From: Antarcticibacterium sp. 1MA-6-2
GTDB taxonomy: Bacteria; Bacteroidota; Bacteroidia; Flavobacteriales; Flavobacteriaceae
Assembly (NCBI RefSeq): GCF_021535135.1
Contig: NZ_CP091036.1
Coordinates: 806,001-870,000, forward strand
Direction of reading: 5' to 3'
DNA length: 64,000 nucleotides
A program made the translations under genes and the position numbers. The notes under the pieces are model-generated. The model ran no database searches and was not told the origin of the DNA. It worked only from the letters and a program-made list of their open reading frames with translations. Positions 48,366-60,088 of the stretch are shown here, piece by piece (position 1 is the first letter of the stretch; each line of letters starts with the position of its first letter).

Positions 48366-48425
48366 AAAAACCCTGCACCTGGAATACTAACTAACCAATT
48401 AAACAAACAATTTCCAGGCGCAGGG
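48366..48425 (-). terminator. Long hairpin terminator between haem-binding and PepSY genes
   Basis: On the minus strand the arms (48412-48425 and 48371-48384, one G-T/A mismatch in 14) form a stem with a 27-base loop and a following TTTTT at 48370-48366. It marks the end of the haem-binding gene and argues for the TTG start of PepSY. Confidence 0.6.
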
Positions 48426-48439
48426 CATCAATTTAATTT

Positions 48440-48895
48440 TCACCTTAATTCCATGGCCAAAGAATCCATCCAGGCAATGAATACTTCCTTTTCTTTAGCC
48501 GAAAGTTTCGCATCCCAATGCACCAGGGTATAGGAAGAAAGTGGCATTTCCCCATCTTCCACCTGGCTGCTTATAGAGCGCAGTTTGCTGCTTTGCCGCC
48601 GGGAAGAATATTCCCCGAACTCACTAAAATTCAATTCTTCCTTGCCTTTTTCAATATGATCGTTCAAATACCAGGTCAATGGCTGGATCTTATTATACCA
48701 GGGATAATTGGTGTTATTGCTATGGCAGTCATAGCAGGAGGTTTGCAGGATTGTATTAATGTTTTCCGGCACTTCAAAAACCTCAGTGAAATCGGATTGG
48801 GGTATATAATCACTCGTATTGCGGTTTGTGGGAATAAATTGTATTCCCACAAACACAACCAATAAAATCAAGCCAATGATCTTTAGGAACTTCAT
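48440..48895 (-). CDS. Haem-binding domain protein (cytochrome-like CxxCH)
   Basis: 151 residues. An N-terminal signal or anchor (FLKIIGLILLVVFVGIQFI), then the haem motif TSCYDCHSNNTNYPWYNKI and a helical C-terminus with HWDAKLSAKEKEVFIAWMDS. Belongs to the periplasmic haem-binding domain family of Bacteroidota. Probably an electron carrier near the multicopper oxidase or PepSY protein; direct partner unknown. Confidence 0.85.
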   Translation of the reverse strand: MKFLKIIGLILLVVFVGIQFIPTNRNTSDYIPQSDFTEVFEVPENINTILQTSCYDCHSNNTNYPWYNKIQPLTWYLNDHIEKGKEELNFSEFGEYSSRRQSSKLRSISSQVEDGEMPLSSYTLVHWDAKLSAKEKEVFIAWMDSLAMELR

Positions 48896-48898
48896 GTA

Positions 48899-49518
48899 CT
48901 AAATTTCTTTCTGGACCTCTCCACAGGTAAGCATTTTTTGTCCAAAATAAGGGTTTTTTATTTCTTCACTGGCACTCAACCATATTGCACCTTTGTTGGA
49001 GTTGTACATAGGACAAAACTGTTGGTAAAGGGTTTTGGGGCTTCCGGTGATTTCCAACATATCTACAAGATCAACGCTAAGGATATCAAAGTGTTCCCGT
49101 TGATGAGCTATATCGCTCATGGTAATATGTTCAGCATGTTCTTTGGCATCCTCTATTATTTCCGTCAACTCTTTTTGCTGCCCTCCCTCATATTCACTCA
49201 TGTCAAACTCTTCAAAAGCTGCTACAAGGCTTTCACTAAGCATTTGCTGCATCTTGTGTATTATCGGCTACAAGCGCATCTTTTAATTTTAAATAGTCAT
49301 TAACGATCCGCCCGGTTTGCGAATTCTTGTTTTCACTAGTCATATCTTGGGAAGCTTGTGATCCACCTTCCATCATATCTGAGCTAAGCGTTCATATTTT
49401 CATGATCCATTGTTGAATGGTCCATCTTTCCTTCTTCAGTGTTGTTCTTACAGGATACTGCTGCCAGGCTTGCAATTACTAACATTGCAATTCCTAAGTT
49501 TACTTTTAAATTCTTCAT
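48899..49518 (-). CDS. DUF3347-type lipoprotein (two frame breaks)
   Basis: About 205 residues as restored. ATG 49518 begins MKNLKVNLGIAMLVIASLAA with the lipobox Cys in AVSC, then a Met/His-rich DHSTMDHENM stretch, and a helical DUF3347 body ending NSNKGAIWLSASEEIKNP and FGQKMLTCGEVQ. The frame breaks at 49383-49389 and 49235-49241 (both CTAAG on the plus strand); reading GCCGGC and GCCGGT joins the parts into one frame (NAG-SDMMEGGSQ and NAG-ESLVAAFEEFD). Copper-associated outer-membrane or periplasmic lipoprotein of unknown activity. Confidence 0.8.
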
Positions 49519-49584
49519 TTTTAGTTGTTTTAAACTGTTTTTAATTATTACTGATTATTTATTTATATACTTATTTGTATTTGG

Positions 49585-51973
49585 CTAGAACCTTATGCTA
49601 AGTCCACCCCCCGCACCAAAACGGTTGTCATAGCTTCCCATGATGGAAAAGTTTTTTGCCAGGAAATATTCAGCCCCCACAGTGAGGACTTCTTCTTTTT
49701 CAAAGTTCACTCCTTCAGAAAGATCATTGACCCATCCAAAATCGGCCTGGAATTCATATTCTCCAAAGACTACGATCCTGCGAAAGACCAGAATTTCCCT
49801 GCTCAGGCTTACTTGTGGCCTTAGTTTATTGTCAAGGCGCACATCTAAATTAAACATGTACGGAGTAAAATATCGTATTCCTGCAACGGCAGTTGTTGCA
49901 ATTTCATCCATACTTCCGGTACTTTCGTTTTCCATATTTATCCCTCCAAATACCCGAAACCAGTCGTTTAAATAACGTTCATAAGTAAGTTCTGCCTCCA
50001 TGTTTTGGTTCCAGCCATATTCTGCACGGGCAGTAAATTGGTTACGAATGTTCGATGAAACAACATTGAATTCTGTCATATGCGAAGCGACATCTACTAT
50101 CCCCCAGGTAAAAAAATGATTGCTTGCATTGGTAAGGATCTTGAGGGGATGATCTTTCAGGCGTTCATCCCTTGGGGTATCGTAACTAAAAATACGTGCC
50201 ATGCCGGAATCCAAATGGTACAGAATATGACAATGAAAGAACCAGTCGCCATATTCATTAGCATCAAATTCTATTACCACTTTTTGCATAGGTGCCACAT
50301 TCACGGTGTGTTTCAAAGGCGAGTATTCCCCGTGCTCGTTTATGACCCTAAAAAAATGCCCATGTAAATGCATGGGATGGTGCATCATGGTAAGGTTGTT
50401 AAGGGTTATACGAGTAACCTCCCCCTGTTTTATTTTTATTTTATCACCTTCAGACAAAGGGACACCGTTTAAGCTCCATATATAACGTTGCATATTACTA
50501 GGTTAAATTCAGGAGGATCTCTTTAACGGGTTTATCTTCAGAAAAATCTGTTATTTCAGGGGCTTTTAAATAATTATAATTAAACTCCGAAAACATGCCG
50601 CCTTGCATGTCCATTTCCTCCTTTTCACCCATATCGTGACCCATTTTTTCTTTAGCATCTTTATCCCTCTTCATGTTTTCCATTTCCTCCTCGTCCATAT
50701 TATCGTGGTCCATTATCACCGTGTCGTTGGACTTTTTCATTTCATCCATCTTATTCATCCCGTGATTCATTCCTTCGTGATCCATCTCCATTTCACCGTG
50801 GTCCATACTTTCCATTCCGTCCATCTGCATCCCGTATTTCTCTGCCGTTTCGTAAGGTGTTTCTTTACCAGGGTTAAATTTCATTGCAGGGGCTCCCATT
50901 TTCATGTCCATGTCTGCCATTTGTTTCATCATGCCAATTAAATCAGGTTTGGACACCTCTGGTGCCCTTATAACTAGCCCCTGGCCAAGGAATGCCGAGG
51001 ATTGGCCAGTACCGTCTTGCGCAGTAGCCCGAACTTCCAATTTTCCGCTCTCGGGAATGGTAACAATAAAGTCATAGGTTTCAGCTACGGCAATAAAAGT
51101 CTTGTTACGCTCTACAGGTACTACGTCCAGTCCATCTGCAGCTACCAATAACGGGGTTTCACCTCCAAATGTCAGCCAAAACTGGGTTGAGGCCGCTGCA
51201 TTTATAAATCTTAACCTTACCCTTTCTCCCGGTTCAAACTCAGGATACTCCTGGCTCGTCGCTCCGTTTATAATGAAAGCAGGATAATACACATCTGAAA
51301 TATCCATCCCTTCCATTCGCTGTTTCCAAAAGTTCAGCTGGGCTCCCAAAGCACCCCGTGCTATCACCCTATTAAGAGGTGTAACTGTATTTTTCTTGAT
51401 CCCATACCACTCATTGCCTCTTTTTAGATTTCTTAAAACATTTTTTGGTTTTTCAAATGTCCAGTCTGCCAGGACAAGGACGAGCTCTGAGTCATAATTA
51501 AGATCCTCTTCAGGATCTTCAATAACAATAGAACCGTATACTCCACTTTGTTCCTGTAATCCTGTATGGGAATGGTACCAGTAGGTTCCTGCTTGCTTTA
51601 AAGCAAATTCATAAGTAAAAGTTTCTCCCGGTTTTATAGGAGGAGTTGTGAGATAGGGCACGCCATCAAAAAAATTGGGAAGTAATAGGCCGTGCCAATG
51701 CACCGAGGTTTCTACATCCATTTCATTTTTTACGTGGATTACAGCATATTCTCCTTCTGTAAACCTTAAGGTAGGGCCGGGAATACTTCCGTTAATGGTC
51801 ATTCCCATTTTCTTTTTTCCGCCAATATTTACTTCCTCCTGATCTATGGTGATGTTATATTCCCTTACTGGTAGGTTATCCACGTTTCCTTCAACAGATT
51901 GCTGCTGTTGCTGCTGGGGATACATTCCCCACGTAATTAATATAAGTCCTATTAAAGTACCGAGTTTTTTCAT
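49585..51973 (-). CDS. Multicopper oxidase (CopA type) fused to a CopB-like outer-membrane barrel domain (one frame break)
   Basis: About 795 residues when read through. The first 490 residues are the oxidase: signal peptide, VHWHGLLLPN and GTYWYHSHTG copper sites, and a Met-rich insert full of MDHGEM and NHGMNKMDEM-like repeats, as in PcoA/CopA. The frame stops at 50498 after LNLT; reading ACCGGT gives LTGNMQRYIWSLNG and joins the third cupredoxin domain with HHPMHLHGHFFRV and WFFHCHILYHLDSGM. The last 170 residues form alternating strands ending RFGAGGGLSIRF, the pattern of a CopB/PcoB barrel. Oxidises Cu(I) in the periplasm. Confidence 0.88.
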
Positions 51974-52070
51974 GGTTTCGTTTTTATCTTTATTTTTTCA
52001 TTACTTCTATAATCTTAAATCTCTTTTTAGTACCCAAAACCAACTTTAAGATTTTCTTCCAGGTTGTTCA

Positions 52071-52219
52071 TTATGCCAGCCATAAAGCGATAAATATTGC
52101 TGCCAGAAAAAGACCTGAAATAATAAGAAAAGCATATAACTTATCTTTTTTAGTTACTTTGGGCCCCTCAAATTTTCTTTTTTCTTTTGTTCTCTCCTGA
52201 ACTTCCTATCACCTTTCAT
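52071..52219 (-). pseudogene. Small membrane protein, frame shifted at an A-run
   Basis: It begins MKGDRKFRREQKKKE and, after a frame change in an A6 run, continues KFEGPKVTKKDKLYAFLIIS with a helix ending FIALWLA. About 49 residues, one membrane helix. The family is unknown. A homopolymer miscall is the likely reason for the break. Confidence 0.4.
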
Positions 52220-52437
52220 AGATTTTTCAGTTTTTTAGCTAATCTATCGTTGTTTTGTGCCTGCCAATGGGTTGGAGAACTTGTAGGGAGATCCAACCCA
52301 TTCCTGCAGGACTTTTTATTAATCTTCTTCATCACATTACCACATCCTAATATTTCTTTACCAAAGTATTAAATGAGTATTCTTTAGGTTGATAAGCAAT
52401 AGCAACCGGGTATCACTTTCAGTTAAAATGTTCAAAA

Positions 52438-54177
52438 TTAATTAATTGTTTCAGTAACTTCTCCACATCTCAACATTGCCGCACCGTAATAGGGATTTTG
52501 TACTTCAGGAGAAGCACTTAACCAATCTGCGCCTTGGTCACTGTTTGCCATAGGGCAGTGGAGTACATACAACCCTTCATTGACGAGTTGAAAGGTTTTC
52601 ACCAATCCTATCATCGTTTCTGAAAAGCCGACAAATCCGTTACGTATCTCACTAATATTTCCTGCCGTTGACAAATCTTCAATGGTGTTTTCCAATGCCT
52701 CCCTGTAACTTTCCCAAACAACCAGGGCATCCTGGCTTAATACTGAAGTATTTACAGCTTCCATAATTTCTTCCAGTTCCGAGGCATTTTCTTTTGCTGC
52801 TGAAAAATTGTCTGCGACCAAAGTCTCTTTCAAGTCTAAATATCCTGCTACAATCGGTTTGAATTCAGATTTGGCTTTTTCTGGAATTTCAATCTGAATG
52901 ATGTCTGCATCGTCAATTTTCTCCATTTCAGGATTCATCATACTGGGTTTGCCTGCCAATTGTGCGGCCGCATCTACGGTAAAAGTACCATTGACCACAA
53001 TTTCCTCTCCCGCTTCCAAACCTTCTTCAATAATATAAGCATCAGCCAGTGCTTAAGCCCCCAGGACTATTTCCCTAAGGGTAAAGCCCACATTGTTGCC
53101 GAGGTTTTCCTTGACATACACTACCGAGCGGGTCCCGGTCCATAGAACTGCAGATTTAGGAACCACTAACTCATTAGAATTGGCTTCCCCAAGAGCTGTC
53201 TGTACCGTTCCCGACACAAACATTTCAGGTTTCAATTTACCTTCGCTATTATCTACTTCCACTCTGGCCCTGGCAACCCGAGACTGGGAATTCAATAAGG
53301 GATCCACAAAAGTGATCTCCCCTTCAAAAGTTTCACCGGGAAGAGCTCTTACAGTGAATTCCACCTTGCTGCCTTCTTCTACCCAGCCTACCTGTCCCTC
53401 GTAAAGGTCAAATAGCACCCAGACTTCCGAAAGGTCTGCGATTTGGTATATAGGCATTCCGCGTTGCACATAATCCCCCAGATTGACCAACTTTTCTGTT
53501 ACAACTCCACTTACATCTGCCGTTACGGGGAAACGCTCAAGAGGTCTTCCACTGTTCAGTATCTGGTTGATCTGATTTTCTCCGATCCTCCAGTTACGAA
53601 GTTTTTCCTTGGCAGCCTCAAATAACTCTGGTTGGCTTTCCCGAATCCTTGCCGCCTGGAGGAGTTCCTCCTGCGCCGTTACAAGTTCTGGCGAATAGAC
53701 GGTGGCAAGGGTTTGACCTCGTCGAACCTGCTCCCCCGTAAAATTTACCTTCAGGCTTTCAATCCGTCCTGGAATGTGGCTGGACTGCGTAACCGTATTA
53801 GTCTCATTCAGTTCTACTTTCCCATTCAAACGAAGCGTTCTTGCAGCTGCACTTTTGCCCACCTGCATAGTACTTACATTGGCCAGCTTCATCGCATTCT
53901 CACTCATCTGGAAAGTAGCGGGATTATCCGTTTCCGCCCCTGCATTCACAGCAGGAATCAGCTCCATACCACAAATGGGACAGTCTCCTGGACCATTTTG
54001 TCTTATTTGTGGGTGCATTGAGCAAGTCCAGATCTGATTTTCCTCAGCTTCTGTATGCGCATGCTCACTTTCAACTAACCTGGCTGCGTTATTGCCCCCG
54101 AAGATCAGCCAGCCTATGAGAAATCCGAGAATGAGGACTCCTCCAATTTTCACTATATTCTTATACTTTGTGTTCAT
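52438..54177 (-). CDS. cusB: CusB-type efflux adaptor with HMBD start and C-terminal DUF3347 (in-frame TAA)
   Basis: About 580 residues. Signal/anchor helix, then a heavy-metal binding domain with WTCSMHPQIRQNGPGDCPIC and GMELIP. The membrane-fusion core includes VNFTGEQVRRGQTLATVYSP, VTEKLVNLGDYVQRGMPIYQ and VEFTVRALPGETFEGEITFV. An in-frame TAA stands at 53053-53055 after VLGA, but the same frame continues ALADAYIIEEGLEAGEEIVV and then DUF3347 with VLHCPMANSDQGADWLSASP. This is a nonsense change rather than a frameshift. Periplasmic adaptor of the CusCBA tripartite pump. Confidence 0.88.
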
Positions 54178-54178
54178 T

Positions 54179-55420
54179 TTATTCTGTTTTAGAGGATAAA
54201 TAATCCATTCGTGCTTGTGCCGTCACCCCGCTTCTTATTGCATTTAGGCGCTGGGTCTTGAGCATTATTATATCTTGATTCATTCTAAGTACTTCATCAA
54301 AATTCCCGGTCGCGGTACTGTAAGCGGAAATCAAAAGGCTTCTTGCCTGTTCTGAACTCTCAATTTGCCTGTTGTATAGATCTATTAAGGTCTCAGCTTT
54401 TTTTAGTTCGAAAAGAGAAAGCTCATACTGTGACCGCAGTTCATTCTGTTGCCGCTGACCTTCCTGTTCCATGGCCGTGGTCATAAATTCAGCCTCTTTC
54501 CTTATGGCTTTGTACTTTTTCCGGAAGATGGGCAGACTCACAGACAACATCGGCATAAAAGCATCATCCCCGTTCATTTCAGGCATTCCCATAGGTGTCT
54601 TTGACATAATGGTATAATCCAGGCCTAAGCCAAGCATCGGCATCCCTTCTTTTCTTGCCAGCTCCTGTTGTGCTTCATAAGCTCTTTTCTGACTCTCAAA
54701 CTGCTGTACAGCCGGGTGATCCTTCAGTACTGGATCCAGCTGGCTCTCATTCCAGTTAAAAACAAGGGTATCAGCAATCTGAACAGGCAGCTCCGGGCTC
54801 CGGTTGAGCATAAGATTAAAATCGGCTTCTAAAGGTTCCAACTGATCCCTTAAAACTTCAATGGCGGTGAGAGCCCCCTCCTTCTGAATATCTATTCTCA
54901 CCACGTCTACCATCTGTCCGCCTCCGCTGCTGAACCTGCTCAATGAAAGATCCTTGTATGAATCCAGGATCTCCAGATTTTCCTCCTGTAACTCTATGGT
55001 TTTCTCCACTTCGTACAGCTGAGCGTAGGCTGATTTAACCTCAAAAAACAACTTGTTGCGCACATCCAGATAATTCTGAAACTGAGCCTCGGCCATTAGG
55101 TTGGCAACGTTCCCCCTGGCTTCCAGGGTGCCAAACCAGGGAAACATCTGCATCAAACTGAATACGGCTTCCTCTGCTCCCATACTACTTTCCATCATCC
55201 GCCCAAAGGCACTGACGGTAAGCGTTGGGTCGGGCAGACTGGAAACCTGAGGCGACTTTTGAAGGGCAGCCTCAAATTGGGCATAAGCTGCCTGTACCCC
55301 AGGATTGTTTGATGCTGCCAGCTGGAGATAATCCTCCAAATCTTCCTGAGCTGTTATAGGAAGACTTAAGAAGCCAGCCAACAGAAAGAGCAGTTTATAT
55401 TTGATATATATATTCATCAT
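54179..55420 (-). CDS. cusC: CusC/TolC-type outer-membrane efflux protein
   Basis: 413 residues. Signal peptide (LLFLLAGFLSLPITAQ), then the two-repeat outer-membrane factor pattern of long helices: YLQLAASNNPGVQAAYAQFE, SRFSSGGGQMVDVVRIDIQK and ATGNFDEVLRMNQDIIMLKT. A MSKTPMGMPEMNGDDAFMPM segment is Met-rich, in keeping with copper or silver. The gene ends 2 bases before the cusB start, so the two are tightly coupled. Confidence 0.88.
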   Translation of the reverse strand: MMNIYIKYKLLFLLAGFLSLPITAQEDLEDYLQLAASNNPGVQAAYAQFEAALQKSPQVSSLPDPTLTVSAFGRMMESSMGAEEAVFSLMQMFPWFGTLEARGNVANLMAEAQFQNYLDVRNKLFFEVKSAYAQLYEVEKTIELQEENLEILDSYKDLSLSRFSSGGGQMVDVVRIDIQKEGALTAIEVLRDQLEPLEADFNLMLNRSPELPVQIADTLVFNWNESQLDPVLKDHPAVQQFESQKRAYEAQQELARKEGMPMLGLGLDYTIMSKTPMGMPEMNGDDAFMPMLSVSLPIFRKKYKAIRKEAEFMTTAMEQEGQRQQNELRSQYELSLFELKKAETLIDLYNRQIESSEQARSLLISAYSTATGNFDEVLRMNQDIIMLKTQRLNAIRSGVTAQARMDYLSSKTE

Positions 55421-55452
55421 TTACTTTTTTTGTTCTTAATTAGTAAGGCCCA

Positions 55453-58400
55453 TTAAACCGGATTCTTTTTCACCACAGTTTCACGCCAATAAGCCTGTAA
55501 CATAAGTACCACAAATATTGTCATGACCTGTATGACCATACCACCGACTATGGGAATGGCCATTGGAACCATAATATCAGAACCTTTACCTGTAGAGGTC
55601 AAGACCGGAAAAAAAGCAATAACCGTAACGGCTGTGGTCATCATTGCCGGGCGGACCCTCTTTAGACTAAGCCTCCAAAACTGCCGCACGAACTTCAGGA
55701 ACCGTCTTAGGATCCTTTTCCTCAAAGATCTGGTGAATGTAAGTTCCCATAAGTACCCCGTCATCGGTGGCAATTCCAAATAAAGCTATAAAACCTACCC
55801 AGACGGCCACACTGAGATTTACCGTCCCCATTTGGAAGAGGTCTCGCATATTTACCCCTGCTACGGCAAAATCCATAAACCAGGGCTGCCCGTACAGCCA
55901 GATCATGATAAAACCTCCTGAAAGGGCTACAAAAACTCCCGAGAAATGAATAGAAGAAGCTATGACAGTTTTAAATTGGAAGTACAGCAACATAAAAATG
56001 ATGATCAGTGCTATTGGGATTACAATGGAAAGGCGTTTCATAGCCCGTACCTGATTCTCATAGTTCCCTGAGAACTTGTAGCTCACCCCTGAAGGTACTA
56101 CCAGCTCTCCACTGTCTATTTTCTTCTCGATCATCTCCTGTGCATCATTTACCACATCAACTTCGGCATAATCGTCTCTTTTATCGAAAAGAACATAACC
56201 AGTCAGGAAAGTATCTTCACTCTTGATCATTTGAGGACCCCTCACGTAATTCAGGTCCGCCAGATTGCCTAAAGGAATTTGTGCTCCACTACTGGTAGGA
56301 ATCAGAATGTTTTTAATGCTGGCGGGATCATCGCGGAGCTCCCTGGGGTAGCGCACCCTCACCGGAAACCGTTGCCTGCCTTCGACGGTAGAAGTGATCT
56401 GCATTCCGCCTACAGCGGTTTCTATTGTCTGTTGCACATCTTCAATGCTTAAACCATAACGTGCAATGGCATCACGATCTATATCAATTTCCAAATAAGG
56501 TTTTCCCACGATCCTGTCGGCAAACACAGCTTCAGCCTTAACTGAAGGAACAGTTTTAAGGATCGTTTCCAGTTCCATTCCAAATTCCTGAATGGTTTGC
56601 AAATCGGGTCCATAAACCTTTATTCCCATAGGAGCCCGCATTCCAGTTTGCAACATCACCAGTCGCGTCTCAATAGGCTGTAATTTGGGTGCAGATGTGA
56701 CTCCGGGCAGTTGAGTGGCATTTACTATTTCAGTCCAAATGTCATCTGGACTCTCTATATGCTCCCTCCAGTTCCTGAAGTAAGTTCCGTCTTCATCCAA
56801 AACCAGATCTTCTGCAGTATATCCCTGCTCTAGAACCTCTTCATTGGTCAGAGTATCTCCTGATTTTAAAATAAACCTGTTCTCCTCGTCTACCTTAAAA
56901 CTCAGCCGCTCTCCCTCCTGAGAAAGAGCATATTCGGGCCTGTAATTAATGATATTCTCATACATAGAAATAGGGGCCGGATCAATGGCTGTTTCTGCCC
57001 TTCCAAGTTTTCCTACCACCATTTCAATTTCGGGAATAGCTGCCACGGCCATATCCAATTGCTGCAGGGTTTCCTTGCTCTCCTCAAATCCCGCATGTGG
57101 CATTGAAGTGGGCATCAGCAGAAAGCTACCTTCATTGAGCGAAGGCATAAACTCCTTGCCAACTCCTGGAAAACTGTGAGTCAGGCCAGACCAGACAGAA
57201 GTGGTCCTGATATTCGCGCCAACTTTGTCAAAACCATTGGCGACAAAGCCAAAAATACTGCCAAACCCGAACCAGATCACGATTCCTAATAAAACTGTCA
57301 CAATTGGAAGTATGAAAAATTTTCCCTTATTGGCAAGACACCATTTAAGTATCGGTTCATAGAATTTCACCATGGACATTAAGGAGGCCAACACAATACC
57401 TAAAAGTACAATAACAAAAATGTAACTTGAGAACAGAGAATTTTTATATCCCAAGGGCAACCATTCCTCAGCAAGAAGGAATAAAGTAACAGCCAGAATA
57501 ATGAATAACATTATCTCATTTGAGTACCTCCCTAAAAATTGTGGGTTTTTATCCTCAACCAGTTTCAGAATACCAATTACAGTAAGGGCAAGAGCGAGCC
57601 AGAAATTAAAGTAGATAGACAGGAACAATCCAGCAACGATCAGGGTACCATTCCATATCTTCGCTATTTTGCCTCTCTCTGTTCTTAAGGAGAACATAAA
57701 ATAGGTAAGAGTTGGCAGCACCACGAATCCGAGAACAAATGATGCCGTCAAAGCGAAGGTCTTCGTAAAGGCAAGAGGCCTGAAAAGTTTTCCTTCAGCG
57801 TTTTCCATAAAAAATATAGGAAGGAAACTTACTATGGTTGTGGCCAGAGCAGTAAAAACAGCGGGGCCCACTTCTGTAGTAGCATTCTGAATTACCAGCA
57901 GAAGTTTTTTCCCTTTGGCACCTTTGTTTTCATCCATTTCCAGATGCCGAATGGTATTTTCGACAAAGACGATTCCAACATCGATCATCACCCCAATGGA
58001 AATCGCTATTCCTGAAAGTGCCACTACGTTGGCATCTACTCCAAAATACCGCATTACAATAAAGGTCATCAGCACCGCAATGGGAAGTAAACTCGAAATT
58101 AAAATTGATGCTCTTAAATTAAGTACCAGCACCACAATCACAATGATACTAATTAATATCTCGTGGGAAAGTGCCGTCTCCAAAGTTTGGAGAGTTTCAT
58201 TTATAAGCCCAGTACGATCATAAAAAGGGACTACGGTCAATTGGCTAATGGTACCATCTGCCAGTGTTTTTTTCGGCATTCCGGGGGCGATCTCCTCAAT
58301 TTTGTCTTTGACGTTTTCAATGACTTCTTTGGGGTTGGAACCGTACCTGGCCAATACTACGCCCCCGACTACCTCGGCACCACCTTTGTCCAGCATTCCA

Positions 58401-59268
58401 CGCCTTTGGGCAGGCCCAAGAGTTACAACCGCCAAATCCTTGATCAGGACAGGCACGTTATCAACTTCGGCAACTACGGTATTCTCTATATCTTCTATAG
58501 ACTCTATAAATCCAAGGCCGCGTACAAGATATTCCACCTTATTTATCTCCAGGGTTTTGGCCCCAATATCGCGGTTGGAATTTTTGACGGCCATCATTAC
58601 CATATCAATTCCAATATTGTAGGCTTTCAAAGCATCAGGATTGACGTCGATCTGATATTCCTGCACAAATCCCCCTGCCGAGGCCACTTCAGAAACGCCC
58701 TGTACCCCGCTCAGACCTAATTTTACATAATAGTCCTGAACCTTTCTTATCTCGTGCAGGTCCCATCCTCCAGTAACGTTACAGCTGAGTCGCGTCCTTC
58801 AAGAGTGTACCAATAAACCTGTCCTAAACCTGTGGCATCGGGACCCAAAGTCGGGGTAACCCCGTCGGGAAGTAATTCTGGCGGAAGGGAGTTGAGTTTC
58901 TCCAGTACCCGTGTGCGCGACCAGTAAAAATCCACATCTTCTTCAAAAATGATGGCGATACTGGAAAACCCGAACATAGAGGTACTGCGGATGGATTTGA
59001 CCCCAGAAATTCCCAAAAGAGAAGACGTCAAAGGATACGTAATCTGGTCTTCTATATCCTGTGGAGATCGGCCGGGCCAGTCGGTAAAAACTATTTGCTG
59101 ATTTTCCCCAATATCAGGGATGGCATCAACAGGTACCGGATCACTGGGAAGAAACCCTGTGTTCCAGTCAAAGGGTGCGGTAACAAGCCCCCAGGCTGTC
59201 ATCGCTATTAACAATAGGATGGTTACCAGCCTATTGTGCAAAAAATATTTAATTATTCTATTGAACAT
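55453..59268 (-). CDS. cusA: CusA-type RND heavy-metal efflux pump (two damaged sites)
   Basis: About 1270 residues, the normal or slightly long size for CusA. It starts [20 protein letters not shown] with [20 protein letters not shown]. The periplasmic part follows, then [15 protein letters not shown] and C-terminal helices ([20 protein letters not shown]). Breaks: at 58781-58785 after GRDSA, where GCCGGT restores [19 protein letters not shown]; and at 55666-55672 after AAVLEA, where GCCGGT restores [21 protein letters not shown] 220-residue insertion with several helices (about 300-430) separates the usual RND parts. Exports Cu+/Ag+ through CusCB. Confidence 0.92.
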
Positions 59269-59368
59269 TATTTTGATTATTTACAATTAGGATCATAAAT
59301 GAATTTTCCGGCCCGCTATAAAGTCCTGAGACTGTACAGAAGCCGTTATCTATGAGAATTGCAAAAGA

Positions 59369-59785
59369 TCAAATAAGGAAGACCTGGTCAAGGATCTGAA
59401 TATCCGTGACCAGAATAGGGGGAGTGTAATGTTTAAACGGCACCACCTGCTGTGGCAGCCCTTCAAAAAGATTAAGATAAGAGTAGGTAAAACTGTTGAG
59501 GAACAGCTGTTGATCAAAACTAAGGGAATCAAAGGAGACTTTTAATTCGTCCTGCCCTTCCACCGCAGTGGTCTGATCGCTGCAACACGGATCCACTTCA
59601 AGGGAGCAGCTATCTCCGTCAGAATGGGAGTGCATTTCCATGCCACAGCTTTCCGCTTCCGAGAAGATTGCAAGATCCATCAGCATTTTTCCACAAAAGT
59701 GCTTGTCAACTGTAAACGAAGTAGTTGAAGCAAACACCAGAATGGCCATACTAAAGGAAACAATATTGTGAAACGCCTTTTTCAT
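59369..59785 (-). CDS. HYC_CC_PP family secreted protein, copy 3
   Basis: About 138 residues from ATG 59785 (MKKAFHNIVSFSMAILVFAS). It has VDKHFCGKML, a CGMEMHSHSDGDSC metal-like stretch, DPCCSD and HYTPPILV, so the HYC-like, CC and PP motifs are all kept. Signal peptide and no other helix: secreted. It directly precedes cusA with a 100-base gap. Role unknown; the association with the pump suggests metal handling. Confidence 0.8.
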   Translation of the reverse strand: MKKAFHNIVSFSMAILVFASTTSFTVDKHFCGKMLMDLAIFSEAESCGMEMHSHSDGDSCSLEVDPCCSDQTTAVEGQDELKVSFDSLSFDQQLFLNSFTYSYLNLFEGLPQQVVPFKHYTPPILVTDIQILDQVFLI

Positions 59786-60088
59786 GAAGCACAAAGTTAA
59801 AAATTTTTATTTATTATAAGTGCTTCATTTCTTTCACTTTCATGGAAAAAACATTAAAACTTTTGAATTGCAAAGACTGAAAGTGATGTGTAGTAGTTTT
59901 GGTTAAAATAAAAGTGAACAACGCAGGAAAATCAGACGCAACTAACCCAATTTTGACTCTTATATAACATTTCTCGATAATTCTCGATGGATCCTAAAAT
60001 AATTGGGTAGAGGTAAAATAAAAAGAAGGACAATAACATAAAAGATACTGCTCGAATCTCAAAGAATGTTTTTAGCTTCAAATGAATC
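59786..60088. other. Gene-free interval between the HYC_CC_PP gene and a Csp remnant
   Basis: AT-rich; it should contain the promoter of the cus operon. I see no convincing frame or RNA structure in it. Confidence 0.4.

Noticed and set aside
23005..49389. GCTTAGC sites match the IS10/Tn10 target consensus GCTNAGC
   Set aside because: No insertion sequence, target duplication or excision scar is seen, and the RCCGGY reading explains frame and residue at each site.
50603..50941. His/Phe-rich open frame on the plus strand
   Set aside because: It is the complement of the Met/Asp/His-rich insert of the multicopper oxidase; composition alone explains it.
53053..53055. The cusB stop as another RCCGGY site
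   Set aside because: The break is in frame and GCTTAAGCA would need GCCGGA, which is not RCCGGY; I list it with the unexplained breaks.
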